From the NCBI GenBank assembly GCA_002427745.1, contig DIYF01000127.1, forward strand, positions 1-64,000: 64,000 nucleotides of DNA, given 5' to 3'. The position numbers and the translations under genes are program-made. Shown here one piece after another: positions 1 through 8,275 of the stretch. The notes below the pieces were generated by a model. The model was not told the origin of the DNA, ran no database searches, and saw only the letters and a program-made list of their open reading frames with translations. Source of the stretch: Roseivirga sp. UBA6061. GTDB lineage: Bacteria > Bacteroidota > Bacteroidia > Cytophagales > Cyclobacteriaceae. The number at the start of each line of letters is the position of its first letter. The stretch's first letter is position 1.

Positions 1-110
1 GGTACGGGGCAACTTTATCACAATAATATAACATCTCCACTATTGATAAAGAAAGGTCACCTGCATTACTTCGCGAATGGCCAATGGCAGTTAACATTGT
101 GAGCCACTGA

Positions 111-137
111 GAAAGAAGCGCGTGTCGGGCTTCTTTC
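111..137. other. Inverted repeat (9-bp stem) upstream of susC
   Basis: The arms GAAAGAAGC and GCTTCTTTC are perfectly complementary around a 9-base loop. No T-run follows on either strand, so a plain intrinsic terminator is unlikely. It could be the end structure of a gene left of the window or a remnant of a repeat. Confidence 0.35.
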
Positions 138-321
138 GAAAGGGTTTGCAAAGCTGCTGACAAATGCTGCGAGTTCAGTACTAGGGTCAAAAGCCGCAAG
201 ACTTGTTACCACTATACCATAACACTTAGTTTTTACAGAGGATATCATCCCCCGGTATCCGTAGAACTACAACCGTAAATTTTCTATCCCGAATTCAGTT
301 TTGGGGTCAGCTTGAGATTTA

Positions 322-340
322 TCTATGGTTATTCCATAGA
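322..340. promoter_or_regulatory. Inverted repeat in the susC upstream region
   Basis: TCTATGG and CCATAGA form a perfect 7-bp stem around a 5-base loop, about 145 bases before the chosen susC start. The size and position fit an operator or a leader hairpin. No regulator gene is seen nearby, so the binding partner is unknown. Confidence 0.35.
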
Positions 341-391
341 ATTAGTATGCTATTAATTGATATTTCAATCGAGAACAGGAAGAGTGTGTGC

Positions 392-417
392 AACCGGTAA
401 AATTCTTGACACCGGTT
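392..417 (+). promoter_or_regulatory. Leader hairpin before susC
   Basis: AACCGGT and ACCGGTT are complementary arms spaced by 12 bases and followed by TTTG. The structure lies 66 bases upstream of the ATG at 483. It may be an attenuator-like hairpin or a protein-binding site; the T-run is too short to call it a terminator. It lies inside the longer TTG-started open frame and argues that this part is leader rather than coding sequence. Confidence 0.35.
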
Positions 418-482
418 TTGTGGCGGATTCTGTTCGTGACAAGGCCTGTGACAAACTATCTATAACTATAAAACAAATATCT

Positions 483-3400
483 ATGAGGAAAACATCTATG
501 TTCTTTGCCCTGCTGATAGGGGTCTTTCTGACCTCGACTGCCTGGGCGCAGGAACGGATTATTTCGGGTAGAGTAGTTGGTTCGGACGACCAGTTGCCAC
601 TGCCCCAGGTATCCGTATTCCTGAAAGGTACCACCAGTGGGGTGCCTACTGACAGTGAAGGTAATTACCGTTTCAGTGTACCACAGTCTGGTGGTGTGCT
701 GGTCTTTCGTTATATCGGCTATGTTACCCAGGAGGTGACCATTGGCAATCAGTCTGTTATCAATGTACAGTTGGTACCCGATGTAAATGTATTGCAGGAA
801 GTGATCGTACTCGGCTATGGTCAGGGCATCGAAAAGAAAGAAGTAACAGGTGCTATTACTTCTATCGAAGCTGATAAAATTGCCAAACTACCCGTGCAGG
901 GGTTCGACCAGGCATTGCAGGGTAGAGCCGCAGGTGTGTTAATTCAGTCTGCCAACGGTATTCCGGGAGCAGCACCCAGGGTGCGTATCCGTGGTCAGGG
1001 CTCTATCAACGCGGGTAATGCGCCACTTTACGTAGTCGATGGTATTCAGTTAAATACAGCTGACAATGCTGCTTCTACTGATGCGAACCCGCTCAACTCC
1101 ATCAACCCTGCGGATATTGAGAGCATCCAGGTATTGAAAGATGCAGCGGCTGCTTCTCTCTATGGTTCACAGGGCGCGAATGGAGTGGTACTGATTACCA
1201 CTAAAAGAGGAAAGGCCGGTAAGGCCAAGGTGCGTATCAGTCATTACAGCGGTTTTGTAGATCCGTTCACTCCGGTGGATGTGTTGAATACACAGCAGTT
1301 TATTCAGACGGAGCAGGAGGCCAGAACGGCTCTTTTTGAAGATTTTGGACTGACCATTTCCGAGGCAGACGCCCGGGCATTTGCTTTGGGGAGAGCAGGC
1401 CTGGATGCTGGTTTAACACCGGAGCAAATTGCTTCTTTGCCTACTTTTGACAGGCAATCAGACATTTTCAGAAGAGGCTTTCAACAAAGCACCGATTTCA
1501 CGATCAGTGGAGGGAGTGACCAGACACAATACCTGTTCTCAGGATCTTACAATAACAGTGATGGTAACGTGCTGGACTTTGATTTCGAGAGAATCACTGC
1601 CCGTATGAATCTGACTACGAAGGTATCAGATAAGCTCAAGCTGTCTAATACGCTGAACTACGCTACCGTGAAGCAGCAAAATGGCTTGAACAATGGTTTG
1701 TTCTTTGAAAACCTGGTTTTTGCTTCTACGGTAATTCCACCGACTGTCTCTTTCATTCGTGAAGATGGTAGCTTTTTACCGTCAGATGAGGTGCCGGGTA
1801 TCATTCCCCGAAACCTGCTGGAGATTCCAAGTTTCAGAGACAGAACCTCGACTACCAACAGCATCACCGGTAGTGTAAAGCTGGATTACAACCCTATCGA
1901 AGCCCTTACCATTACGGGTCAGTTCAATGTAGATTACAGAACGGTAAAGGACATCTCTTTTACCAGCCCTCAGTCTCCCGATGCAGATGATGTAAGTGGT
2001 CGTGTAACCAATATTTTCAATGAGAATCTGAACTGGAGTGCTTTCGGAACAGCTTCTTATAACTTCAGCATTGATCGCAATAACTTCACTGTATTAGCCG
2101 GTGCGGAATTCAGACAAGAGGATTTCAGCACTTTTACAGCGGGTGGTACCGGTTTGCCTTCCAGCCTGTTTACCAATGTGGGTTCTACCGCTGTACCGGA
2201 GACGGTTACGGGTAACGAGTTCTCATTCAAACGTGCCGGAATTTTCGGTCGTATCAACTACGATTTCGACAAGCGATTCTTCTTCACTTTCTCAGGCAGG
2301 TACGATGGTAGTTCACGTTTCGGTGACAATACCCGTTTCGGATTCTTCCCGTCAGTATCTGGGCAGTGGGCTGTTTCCAACGAAGATTTCTTCCCGAAGA
2401 GCAGGGTCGTAACAGATCTGAGAGTCAGAGCCAGCTGGGGACAACTGGGGAACGACCAGATCGGAAACTTCCAGAATATCACCAACTTCTCTTCAGGAGT
2501 AGCTTATAATGGTATATCCGGTCTTGTGCCAACGAACATAGGTAATAACAATCTGGAGTGGGAGAGAAATGAGACGATCAATGTGGGAATTGATGTGAAC
2601 CTCTTCAATACTCTGGATCTTACAGTAGAAGGCTTTATCCGAGACAGTAAAAACCTGTTGCTGGCCCGGCCATTACCACAATCAAGTGGTTTCGGTTCTA
2701 TTACTGAGAATGTGGGAGCCGTGAGAAACCAGGGTATTGAGATCAACCTGGGTGGGGAGATTTTCGATTTCAATGGCTTTAAATTCAATGCTGATTTCAA
2801 CGTAGCCTTTCTTGACAATGAAGTGCTCGAGCTGATAGACGGTCTGCAGGTTCTGGATGAAACCGTAACCACTCAGGTGCGTGTAGGTGATCCGCTTTTC
2901 ACTTTTGTGACAAGAGATTATGCAGGAGTGAACGCTGCCAATGGCCGACCTTTCTGGTATGACAACAATGGTAACCTGACCTATAACCCTATTCTGACAC
3001 CGGGTGACAATGACGACCGCAGGGTGGTTGGAGATTCTTTTGCTGATGTATTTGGTGGAGTGAACCTTGGGTTCTCTTACAAAGGCTTCGAGCTGAGAGG
3101 ATTCTTCCAGTATGAGTTTGGCAAGGATGCGATTGCTACGGCCCGCCAGTTCAACTCAGAGCTGGGCAGAAGGCTGTTGAATGGCCGTCAGGATGTGTTT
3201 AACGAAGCCTGGAGAGCTCCGGGAGATGTGACTTCCGTACCAAGAATTATTCAGGGAGGTGCTTTCCGTTTCACTGCGCAAAACACGGCACTGAGCTCAA
3301 GGTTTATCGAGGATGCATCTTATGTCAGACTGAAGAACCTGGTAATTGCCTATAACTTCCAGCAATCTGTACTCAATGCCTTGGGTTTCAGTAACCTGAG

Positions 3401-3536
3401 AGTTTATGCCCAGGGTGCCAACCTCTTCACTATCACCGAATTTGACGGTGTTGATCCTGAATTCTCAGGTGTGAGCAATCCTGGTATTATCCCGGTGAGC
3501 CGATCATTCACCTTTGGTGTGGAGCTCAGTTTCTAA
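483..3536 (+). CDS. SusC/RagA family TonB-linked outer membrane protein
   Basis: This is the outer-membrane import barrel of a SusCD system; it takes up an oligomeric substrate with TonB energy. From the ATG at 483 the protein starts with a signal peptide ending in AWAQ, then a carboxypeptidase-regulatory-like domain (about residues 22-107), then EVIVLGYG, a TonB-box-like stretch. The plug domain carries the family signatures NPLNSINPADIESIQVLKD and GANGVVLITTKRG. The rest is a beta-barrel ending in aromatic F at the terminus (FGVELSF). At 1017 residues it has a normal length. The frame is open further upstream to a TTG at 357, but the signal peptide at 483 decides the start. susD follows after 16 bases. 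Substrate is unknown: no glycan-degrading enzyme lies beside it. Confidence 0.95.
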   Translation: MRKTSMFFALLIGVFLTSTAWAQERIISGRVVGSDDQLPLPQVSVFLKGTTSGVPTDSEGNYRFSVPQSGGVLVFRYIGYVTQEVTIGNQSVINVQLVPDVNVLQEVIVLGYGQGIEKKEVTGAITSIEADKIAKLPVQGFDQALQGRAAGVLIQSANGIPGAAPRVRIRGQGSINAGNAPLYVVDGIQLNTADNAASTDANPLNSINPADIESIQVLKDAAAASLYGSQGANGVVLITTKRGKAGKAKVRISHYSGFVDPFTPVDVLNTQQFIQTEQEARTALFEDFGLTISEADARAFALGRAGLDAGLTPEQIASLPTFDRQSDIFRRGFQQSTDFTISGGSDQTQYLFSGSYNNSDGNVLDFDFERITARMNLTTKVSDKLKLSNTLNYATVKQQNGLNNGLFFENLVFASTVIPPTVSFIREDGSFLPSDEVPGIIPRNLLEIPSFRDRTSTTNSITGSVKLDYNPIEALTITGQFNVDYRTVKDISFTSPQSPDADDVSGRVTNIFNENLNWSAFGTASYNFSIDRNNFTVLAGAEFRQEDFSTFTAGGTGLPSSLFTNVGSTAVPETVTGNEFSFKRAGIFGRINYDFDKRFFFTFSGRYDGSSRFGDNTRFGFFPSVSGQWAVSNEDFFPKSRVVTDLRVRASWGQLGNDQIGNFQNITNFSSGVAYNGISGLVPTNIGNNNLEWERNETINVGIDVNLFNTLDLTVEGFIRDSKNLLLARPLPQSSGFGSITENVGAVRNQGIEINLGGEIFDFNGFKFNADFNVAFLDNEVLELIDGLQVLDETVTTQVRVGDPLFTFVTRDYAGVNAANGRPFWYDNNGNLTYNPILTPGDNDDRRVVGDSFADVFGGVNLGFSYKGFELRGFFQYEFGKDAIATARQFNSELGRRLLNGRQDVFNEAWRAPGDVTSVPRIIQGGAFRFTAQNTALSSRFIEDASYVRLKNLVIAYNFQQSVLNALGFSNLRVYAQGANLFTITEFDGVDPEFSGVSNPGIIPVSRSFTFGVELSF

Positions 3537-3552
3537 CAATTAATTGACGAGA

Positions 3553-4965
3553 ATGAAAATGAAAAAAATATATCAATGGACACTGGCAGCTTCGCTCGGA
3601 CTGGGAATGTTTGCCTGTTCAGATACTGTAAATGTTGAGCCAATTACGGCCATCGGACCTGATGGGGCCCTGAATACCCCCGCAGGTATTAACGCCACCC
3701 TGATCGGGGTCTATAACGGACTGCAATCAGGCGACCGCTACAACCGCGATTATATTGCTTTTCCTGAAGCGCTTTCTGATAACGGAGAGGCTGTGGACAA
3801 TTCAGGTCGCCTGGTAGGGGAGAACCGCAATAATCCCGGAGCTCAGTTTGTAAGCTGGAACGAGATTTATCGTGATATCAACCGGGCCAATCTGGTGATT
3901 GAGTCAGTGGAAAATGGTATCCAGGGCCTGAGCCAGGCCGAGGCCGATCGTGTATTGGGAGAAGCACTTTTCTTAAGAGCATTCAATTACTTCGATGCGG
4001 CCAGAGCTTATGGATATGACCCGACTAACCTGCAAACGGCCACGAACCGCGGTAGTGTGCCAATTCTTCTCAATGGGGTGATCACCTCTGATGAGATTGA
4101 GTTACCGGCTCGTGCTACTGCAGACGAGGTATATACCCAAATGAGTATGGATCTGCAAAGAGCTGCGGATTTACTGAATAATGCCAATGCGCCATTTTTT
4201 GGTAATCGTGCTGCAGCTTATGGTTTGCTTTCACGTGTGAACCTGTACTGGGGTAACTATGCAGGTGTAGTGAATGCGGCTACCAATGCCATTAACCAGG
4301 GAGTGGGTACTCCACTGGAAGCTGCTAACTATGCGGCTGGTTTTACGAACCCCGGAGCGAACCCCGAAGCCCTTTTTGAGCTGGTATATGCGGATGATGA
4401 AGGAACCGGTGTAAATGAATCTCTGGCTTCTACCTTTCGCTCAACTCCTGGCTTTGGAGATCTGATTGCCAGTAATGACCTGATTGCAGCCTATGAAGCA
4501 GGTGATGTGCGTCTGGGTACTTTTGTGGTGTCAGATGATCCTACCAGTAATGGTTTCGGCAGAATGGAATCTAACAAGTACAATGGCCATAACGGTATTG
4601 CTAATGTCGACAATGTGACGATTCTCAGACTTTCTGAAGTTTATCTGAACCGGGCGGAAGCACATGCGCGTTTGGGTAACACGGCTGATGCTCTGGCTGA
4701 TCTGAACTTTATCAAAACCAGAAGGGGGATTGCTGCAGCAGCCGGACTTTCAGGAGATGCCCTGATTATGGAGATCATCAATGAGCGCAGGAGAGAGCTG
4801 GCATTTGAAGGGCACAGATGGTTTGACCTGAAACGTCTGGGCTGGCCGGTAAACAAGCCGGTTTTGGGTTCCAGCATAGCACCGGATGACTTCAGAATTC
4901 TCGCGCCAATTCCGGGCAATGAGATCAGTGTCAATCCGAATATTGAGCAAAACGTAGGATACTAA
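3553..4965 (+). CDS. SusD/RagB family nutrient-binding outer membrane lipoprotein
   Basis: This is the lid-like surface lipoprotein that partners the preceding SusC barrel and captures substrate. The N-terminus is a lipoprotein signal peptide with the lipobox GMFAC, Cys being acylated. The body shows the helical TPR-like SusD fold: FLRAFNYFDAARAYG is typical of SusD helix pairs, and the C-terminal part has RGIAAAAGLSG and NERRRELAFEGHRWFDLKRLG, the hallmark of the SusD/RagB C-terminal domain. Two ATGs compete (3553 and 3559); both leave the signal peptide intact. It is co-transcribed with susC upstream and with a small lipoprotein 10 bases downstream. The length of about 470 residues is usual. 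Confidence 0.95.
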   Translation: MKMKKIYQWTLAASLGLGMFACSDTVNVEPITAIGPDGALNTPAGINATLIGVYNGLQSGDRYNRDYIAFPEALSDNGEAVDNSGRLVGENRNNPGAQFVSWNEIYRDINRANLVIESVENGIQGLSQAEADRVLGEALFLRAFNYFDAARAYGYDPTNLQTATNRGSVPILLNGVITSDEIELPARATADEVYTQMSMDLQRAADLLNNANAPFFGNRAAAYGLLSRVNLYWGNYAGVVNAATNAINQGVGTPLEAANYAAGFTNPGANPEALFELVYADDEGTGVNESLASTFRSTPGFGDLIASNDLIAAYEAGDVRLGTFVVSDDPTSNGFGRMESNKYNGHNGIANVDNVTILRLSEVYLNRAEAHARLGNTADALADLNFIKTRRGIAAAAGLSGDALIMEIINERRRELAFEGHRWFDLKRLGWPVNKPVLGSSIAPDDFRILAPIPGNEISVNPNIEQNVGY

Positions 4966-4975
4966 ACTTTAGACA

Positions 4976-5437
4976 ATGAAAAGACTATCATATATACTCA
5001 TGTCATTTGTAATGCTACTGGCAGTTTCATCCTGCTTTGACGATGATGAGGCCAGTGTGTTCAATGAATTCTTAGTAGAATTTGATGCTACTTCCAGGAT
5101 TTTACCTACGGGCAACCCTGCGGTAGTAGCTGTAACCAACGGAGGAGGTACGGTAAGCAGCCAGGTAAACCTCGTGGGACCCCAGCTGACTTCGGCAGAA
5201 ACGATCACTTTCCGTATTGATCCTGCACTGACAACTGCAGCTGAAGGTGTAAACTTCGATTTACAGGGAGGTACACTGACTCTGGAAGCAGGTCAGAGCA
5301 TCTTCGATCTGGAACTGAATATCCTCAACGATGCCGCACTGGCGGGAGCCGTGGATGTTGGTATTGAATTAGTGGGGAATAGCACGGTTGACGTCAACCC
5401 TAACTTTAACAGAATCATTTTCAGAATTCAGCCCTAA
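4976..5437 (+). CDS. Small surface lipoprotein of the SusCD operon (Calx-beta/DUF4843-like)
   Basis: A 153-residue lipoprotein with the lipobox VSSC followed by an acidic FDDDEAS stretch. Acidic residues just after the acylated Cys are typical of the lipoprotein export signal to the cell surface in Bacteroidota. The rest is predicted all-beta; the run TAAEGVNFDLQGGTLTLEAG followed by a D-L-E-L-N strand resembles Calx-beta-type domains found in proteins encoded after SusCD. It probably helps bind the substrate of the transporter, as SusE/F-like accessory proteins do. I do not recognise an exact family, so the role is inferred from position: 10 bases behind susD and last in the operon before a terminator. 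Confidence 0.8.
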   Translation: MKRLSYILMSFVMLLAVSSCFDDDEASVFNEFLVEFDATSRILPTGNPAVVAVTNGGGTVSSQVNLVGPQLTSAETITFRIDPALTTAAEGVNFDLQGGTLTLEAGQSIFDLELNILNDAALAGAVDVGIELVGNSTVDVNPNFNRIIFRIQP

Positions 5438-5460
5438 GGCCGGATTCAGGTTTTATGTTG

Positions 5461-5489
5461 AAAAGAGCATCCGTTGGGTGCTCTTTTTT
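5461..5489 (+). terminator. Intrinsic terminator of the susCD operon
   Basis: AAAAGAGCA pairs with TGCTCTTTT around a 9-base loop and the right arm runs into six Ts. It begins 24 bases after the stop of the small lipoprotein gene and closes the + strand operon. Confidence 0.85.
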
Positions 5490-5604
5490 CATTGATCCCA
5501 CCATTCAAAATAGTCGAACCAATTTCATTCCACCCGGAACTGGTTTGGTTAAGACAAGTGCTAATGTATGTCACCCGGTAGAACCGAGAGACTGATTGGT
5601 ACTG

Positions 5605-5655
5605 TTTTCTTGTCTTTAGATCCCCATCAGGGTCTCTCGCAGAGGACCCTGGATG
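5605..5655. repeat. Intergenic repeat element, most complete copy
   Basis: The left part (5605-5630) recurs at 6856-6881 with three mismatches, and the right part (5634-5655) recurs at 7442-7463 with three mismatches. Inside, AGGGTC (5629-5634) and GACCCT (5645-5650) form a short inverted repeat. All copies sit between minus-strand genes, at or just after a stop codon. This looks like a small dispersed repeat family of this genome; I do not recognise a named family. Confidence 0.5.
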
Positions 5656-5663
5656 TTTGATTC

Positions 5664-6608
5664 TCATTTCAACTGCCAGATTTTAACTGTCTGATCTCCA
5701 CTCGATGAAACCAGGATGTCTTTGTATAGTGTTATGCCTGAAACGTAAGAGTCATGAGCTTTCCATGAGTCTATGAGCTCAAAATCGCCTGTCCAGCGCT
5801 TAATATGAGGTTCCATAGATGAGGTGATGATTTCACCATTTCTCCTGAAGAGGATCTGACTGATCATATCGCCATGCGCCTGAATTGTATGAATAAACTC
5901 TCCCTCAATTGAACTCTTAGTAATTGTACCATCTCTGTGACCGGCATAGATATACCTGCCGTCAGGTGACAGAGCCAGCAGGCGTATACCCGAATCATTG
6001 GGAGGTGTGAAACTCATTAAGAGCTTTCCGGTGTAATCCCAAAACCTGATACTGCCATCAAAACTTCCCGTTACCACCTGCTTCTTCTGTGGCAGAAAGA
6101 GAGCGTAATTGACTTGTTTGGTATGACCCTGTAGCGTGGTCACCGGTCTGCCCTCAAAATCCCAAAGCCTGGCGGTTTTATCTCTGCTCACAGTGCAGAT
6201 GAGCTGGTCTTTTTCAGATGCGGCCAGGTTGATCACTCCATTTGTATGGCCGGTCAGCCTGTAGAGCAGTTTTCCTTTATGATCCCAAATGGCAGCGGTA
6301 TTATCATAAGCACCTGTGATCAGGAGTTTTGCTTTTTCAATTCTCAGAATAGACGATACAGAATGATTATGTCCGACCAGCTGTGCGAGCTCTTTTCCTG
6401 CTTTGTTCCACACTCTGCCGACTGTGTCTTTTCCGGCAGTGTAAATGTACTTTCCATTGCCAGAGATATCGACCCAATAAACGGTGTGAGGGTGATTGAG
6501 GGTGCGAATCAGCTTCTGAGCTAAAGCCGATTGAGTGAAAAAGGGCAGAAGAAACACAAGTAGGAGTGAGCGGGCAAAGCCTGAGTGTTTTAATTGTGAT
6601 GCATTCAT
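5664..6608 (-). CDS. Secreted WD40-repeat protein (single seven-bladed propeller)
   Basis: The 314-residue protein begins with a long signal peptide ending SALAQ and then consists almost wholly of seven WD40 repeats. The repeat ends GRVW, AAIW, ARLW, IRFW, TITK, IKRW and VKIW can be counted, with GH or AH before each, so one complete propeller is formed and nothing else. No catalytic domain is present, so it is a periplasmic or surface-exposed binding scaffold of unknown partner. It is last in a minus-strand series of secreted propeller genes and is separated from the one upstream by 269 bases, so it probably has its own promoter. Confidence 0.85.
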   Translation of the reverse strand: MNASQLKHSGFARSLLLVFLLPFFTQSALAQKLIRTLNHPHTVYWVDISGNGKYIYTAGKDTVGRVWNKAGKELAQLVGHNHSVSSILRIEKAKLLITGAYDNTAAIWDHKGKLLYRLTGHTNGVINLAASEKDQLICTVSRDKTARLWDFEGRPVTTLQGHTKQVNYALFLPQKKQVVTGSFDGSIRFWDYTGKLLMSFTPPNDSGIRLLALSPDGRYIYAGHRDGTITKSSIEGEFIHTIQAHGDMISQILFRRNGEIITSSMEPHIKRWTGDFELIDSWKAHDSYVSGITLYKDILVSSSGDQTVKIWQLK

Positions 6609-6855
6609 GTAAGTACTAACATAAAATGGGTGCTTTAAGATTTTTACTTTGGTTGAATACTATATGAATTGAGATGGAAAGCTGTCCTGTGCAGATGGGC
6701 GCATTGGGTATAGTCAGGCAGAATGATCGACAAGTACAGAGTAAAACAGTTGTGGAATATCAGATAAACCACCCCGACCACTGCTTTCTGTATTAATTTC
6801 TTCTCTTAACCTTGGTCACCCCTCCCTGGAAATAGGGGAGTTGGGAGATGTAGTG

Positions 6856-6881
6856 GTTTCTTGTCTCTATATCCCCGTCAG
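6856..6881. repeat. Partial copy of the intergenic repeat (left half)
   Basis: This 26-base stretch matches 5605-5630 at all but three positions (shared core TTTCTTGTCT and ATCCCC, ending TCAG). It overlaps the stop codon of the membrane protein gene ending at 6878. Confidence 0.5.
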
Positions 6882-7363
6882 CCACCCTTTAGTCCCACTT
6901 CGTTCACTTCTATGTTAACAGGCCTCCAGGAAGTATCTACTGAGTCTTTATTGACTTCTTCTACCAAACTGAAAAAGTACAGATAATCGGTTAGCTTGAC
7001 GGTTCGTCTCAGGTAACCTCTTGCACCAATATCTTTCATTTGAAATTCAACTCTCTGCTTGCCAGAGTTTTTTTCAAAAAGTATGGTCTGAGTTTTCCAC
7101 TCGCTGTCGATACTCTGGTAGAAGAGTAAAATAAGGCTGGAAGCGATCGAAAAAATTATGAGACCAGGGTATTTGGGTTTTTGTCTGTATGGTGAAAGTC
7201 TCAGTACAATAAGACAAGACAGGCTCAGGCATGCGGTCATGATGGTAGTAAGTAACCTCAGTACTAAGCCTACCTCAAGGGTTGAGAGCTGGTGGATAAG
7301 CAGGAGGGAAGAAGTTAAGAGCCAGAATGCCAGTGTGGTAATGTTTAGTTTCTTAAACTTCAT
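6878..7363 (-). CDS. Hypothetical membrane protein
   Basis: The 161-residue protein has three predicted membrane segments in its first half (around residues 9-25, 32-53 and 68-82) and a soluble C-terminal half with mixed charged and aromatic residues (MKDIGARGYLRR, LTDYLYFFSLVEEVNKDS). I do not recognise a family. It lies 106 bases downstream of another single-membrane-span protein gene on the same strand and may form part of the same envelope operon. The stop codon lies inside a copy of an intergenic repeat, so the true C-terminus may have been set by the repeat insertion. Confidence 0.6.
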   Translation of the reverse strand: MKFKKLNITTLAFWLLTSSLLLIHQLSTLEVGLVLRLLTTIMTACLSLSCLIVLRLSPYRQKPKYPGLIIFSIASSLILLFYQSIDSEWKTQTILFEKNSGKQRVEFQMKDIGARGYLRRTVKLTDYLYFFSLVEEVNKDSVDTSWRPVNIEVNEVGLKGG

Positions 7364-7441
7364 CCGTATAATCTGTCAAATGCTTTTCAAGTCGATCAAT
7401 AGTGCTGTTCAGGTGCTCATCCACATGTAGCCAATCAGGCA

Positions 7442-7463
7442 CTCTCTCAGTGGACCCTGAATG
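7442..7463. repeat. Partial copy of the intergenic repeat (right half)
   Basis: This 22-base stretch matches 5634-5655 at all but three positions, with the core GGACCCTG conserved. It lies seven bases past the stop codon of the gene that ends at 7470 on the minus strand. Confidence 0.5.
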
Positions 7464-7469
7464 AGTGCA

Positions 7470-8246
7470 CTAATTTACCAGCTGACGCTCTAATTCATCA
7501 ATGGCCTTATTCAGATCCTCCAGTGGCTTGAGCTCTTTGGTTGCTATGTGATAGATGGCAAACTTCTTACGCTTGTGTTCTTCGCGCTCATTGCTTCTTT
7601 CGGTATAGGTGATAAACAGCTCACTGTTCTTATTCTGAAAATCAAAACTCACGATATCCACATCTTTCGTTACCCGTGTCAGGTTTTCACCGCTAAGCCC
7701 TGAAACATACAGGTCATGACCGTCTTCACTGTTAAGAAAACCATCTCCATTAGAATCGGTAAAGGCAATTTCATAAGCAATGTTTTGCACTGTAGGATCT
7801 GGTTCTTCACTTCTTCTGTCAGGTCTGGCAAACTTCCACTCCCGAATGTCTGCTGTAGCATCAAGCAGTACCCGAAGTACTTTGTAATCCTGATCAACAA
7901 AAATGATGTTCATGGCTCCATACAGAGAGGTACCGTAGTCTCCCGCAGAGGACAAAGCCAGGGCCATAATTTTGGCTTCTTCATAGGTTTTGGCAGAAAC
8001 TTCTATATACTGGTTCGTGGTGTTGTAGATGGACTCTGGTTTTTGATATACAAGCCCCTGAAGAGCCAGTCCTTTTTCTTTGGCTTCTTCCAGTCTTTCA
8101 CCCACCATGATGTCATGATTGCCATAATCATACTTTCCGGGAAACAACTCACCGATGATTTGATAGGTAGCTATGGAGACCAACACCAAAATGATAAGGC
8201 CATTGATAAACCACAGTACCTTGAGGGCTTTATCGAATTTGTTCAT
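7470..8246 (-). CDS. Membrane-anchored protein with EF-hand-like loop and TolB-like tail
   Basis: The 258-residue protein has one N-terminal membrane segment (about residues 11-33) and a large periplasmic domain. Near the middle is DSNGDGFLNSED, an excellent EF-hand or dockerin-type calcium loop, followed by DLYVSGLSGENLTRVTKD, which reads like a TolB/PD40 blade. No catalytic residues are recognised. It sits 29 bases after a PD40 protein gene and is very likely co-transcribed with it. The combination suggests a periplasmic calcium-binding or sensing protein; the function is not known. Confidence 0.7.
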   Translation of the reverse strand: MNKFDKALKVLWFINGLIILVLVSIATYQIIGELFPGKYDYGNHDIMVGERLEEAKEKGLALQGLVYQKPESIYNTTNQYIEVSAKTYEEAKIMALALSSAGDYGTSLYGAMNIIFVDQDYKVLRVLLDATADIREWKFARPDRRSEEPDPTVQNIAYEIAFTDSNGDGFLNSEDGHDLYVSGLSGENLTRVTKDVDIVSFDFQNKNSELFITYTERSNEREEHKRKKFAIYHIATKELKPLEDLNKAIDELERQLVN

Positions 8247-8275
8247 AAGCGCTGTTTTAGAGTAGTACCGCAGAG

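Larger units (their letters stand above)
1..482. other. Non-coding left edge / leader upstream of susC
   Basis: I find no supportable gene in these 482 bases. The only open frame, on the minus strand at 66-248, has no recognisable family and no convincing start context. The stretch holds three inverted repeats: GAAAGAAGC/GCTTCTTTC at 111-137, TCTATGG/CCATAGA at 322-340 and AACCGGT/ACCGGTT at 392-417. The last two lie in the presumed 5' leader of the susC gene. No clean TAnnTTTG promoter element was seen, so the transcription start of the susCD operon is not located. Confidence 0.5.

Noticed and set aside
66..248. 60-codon minus-strand open frame at the left edge
   Set aside because: No recognisable domain, no start context and it holds a hairpin; coding is not supported.
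357..482. N-terminal extension of SusC from a TTG
   Set aside because: The signal peptide starts at the ATG at 483; the extension contains a hairpin and no conserved sequence.
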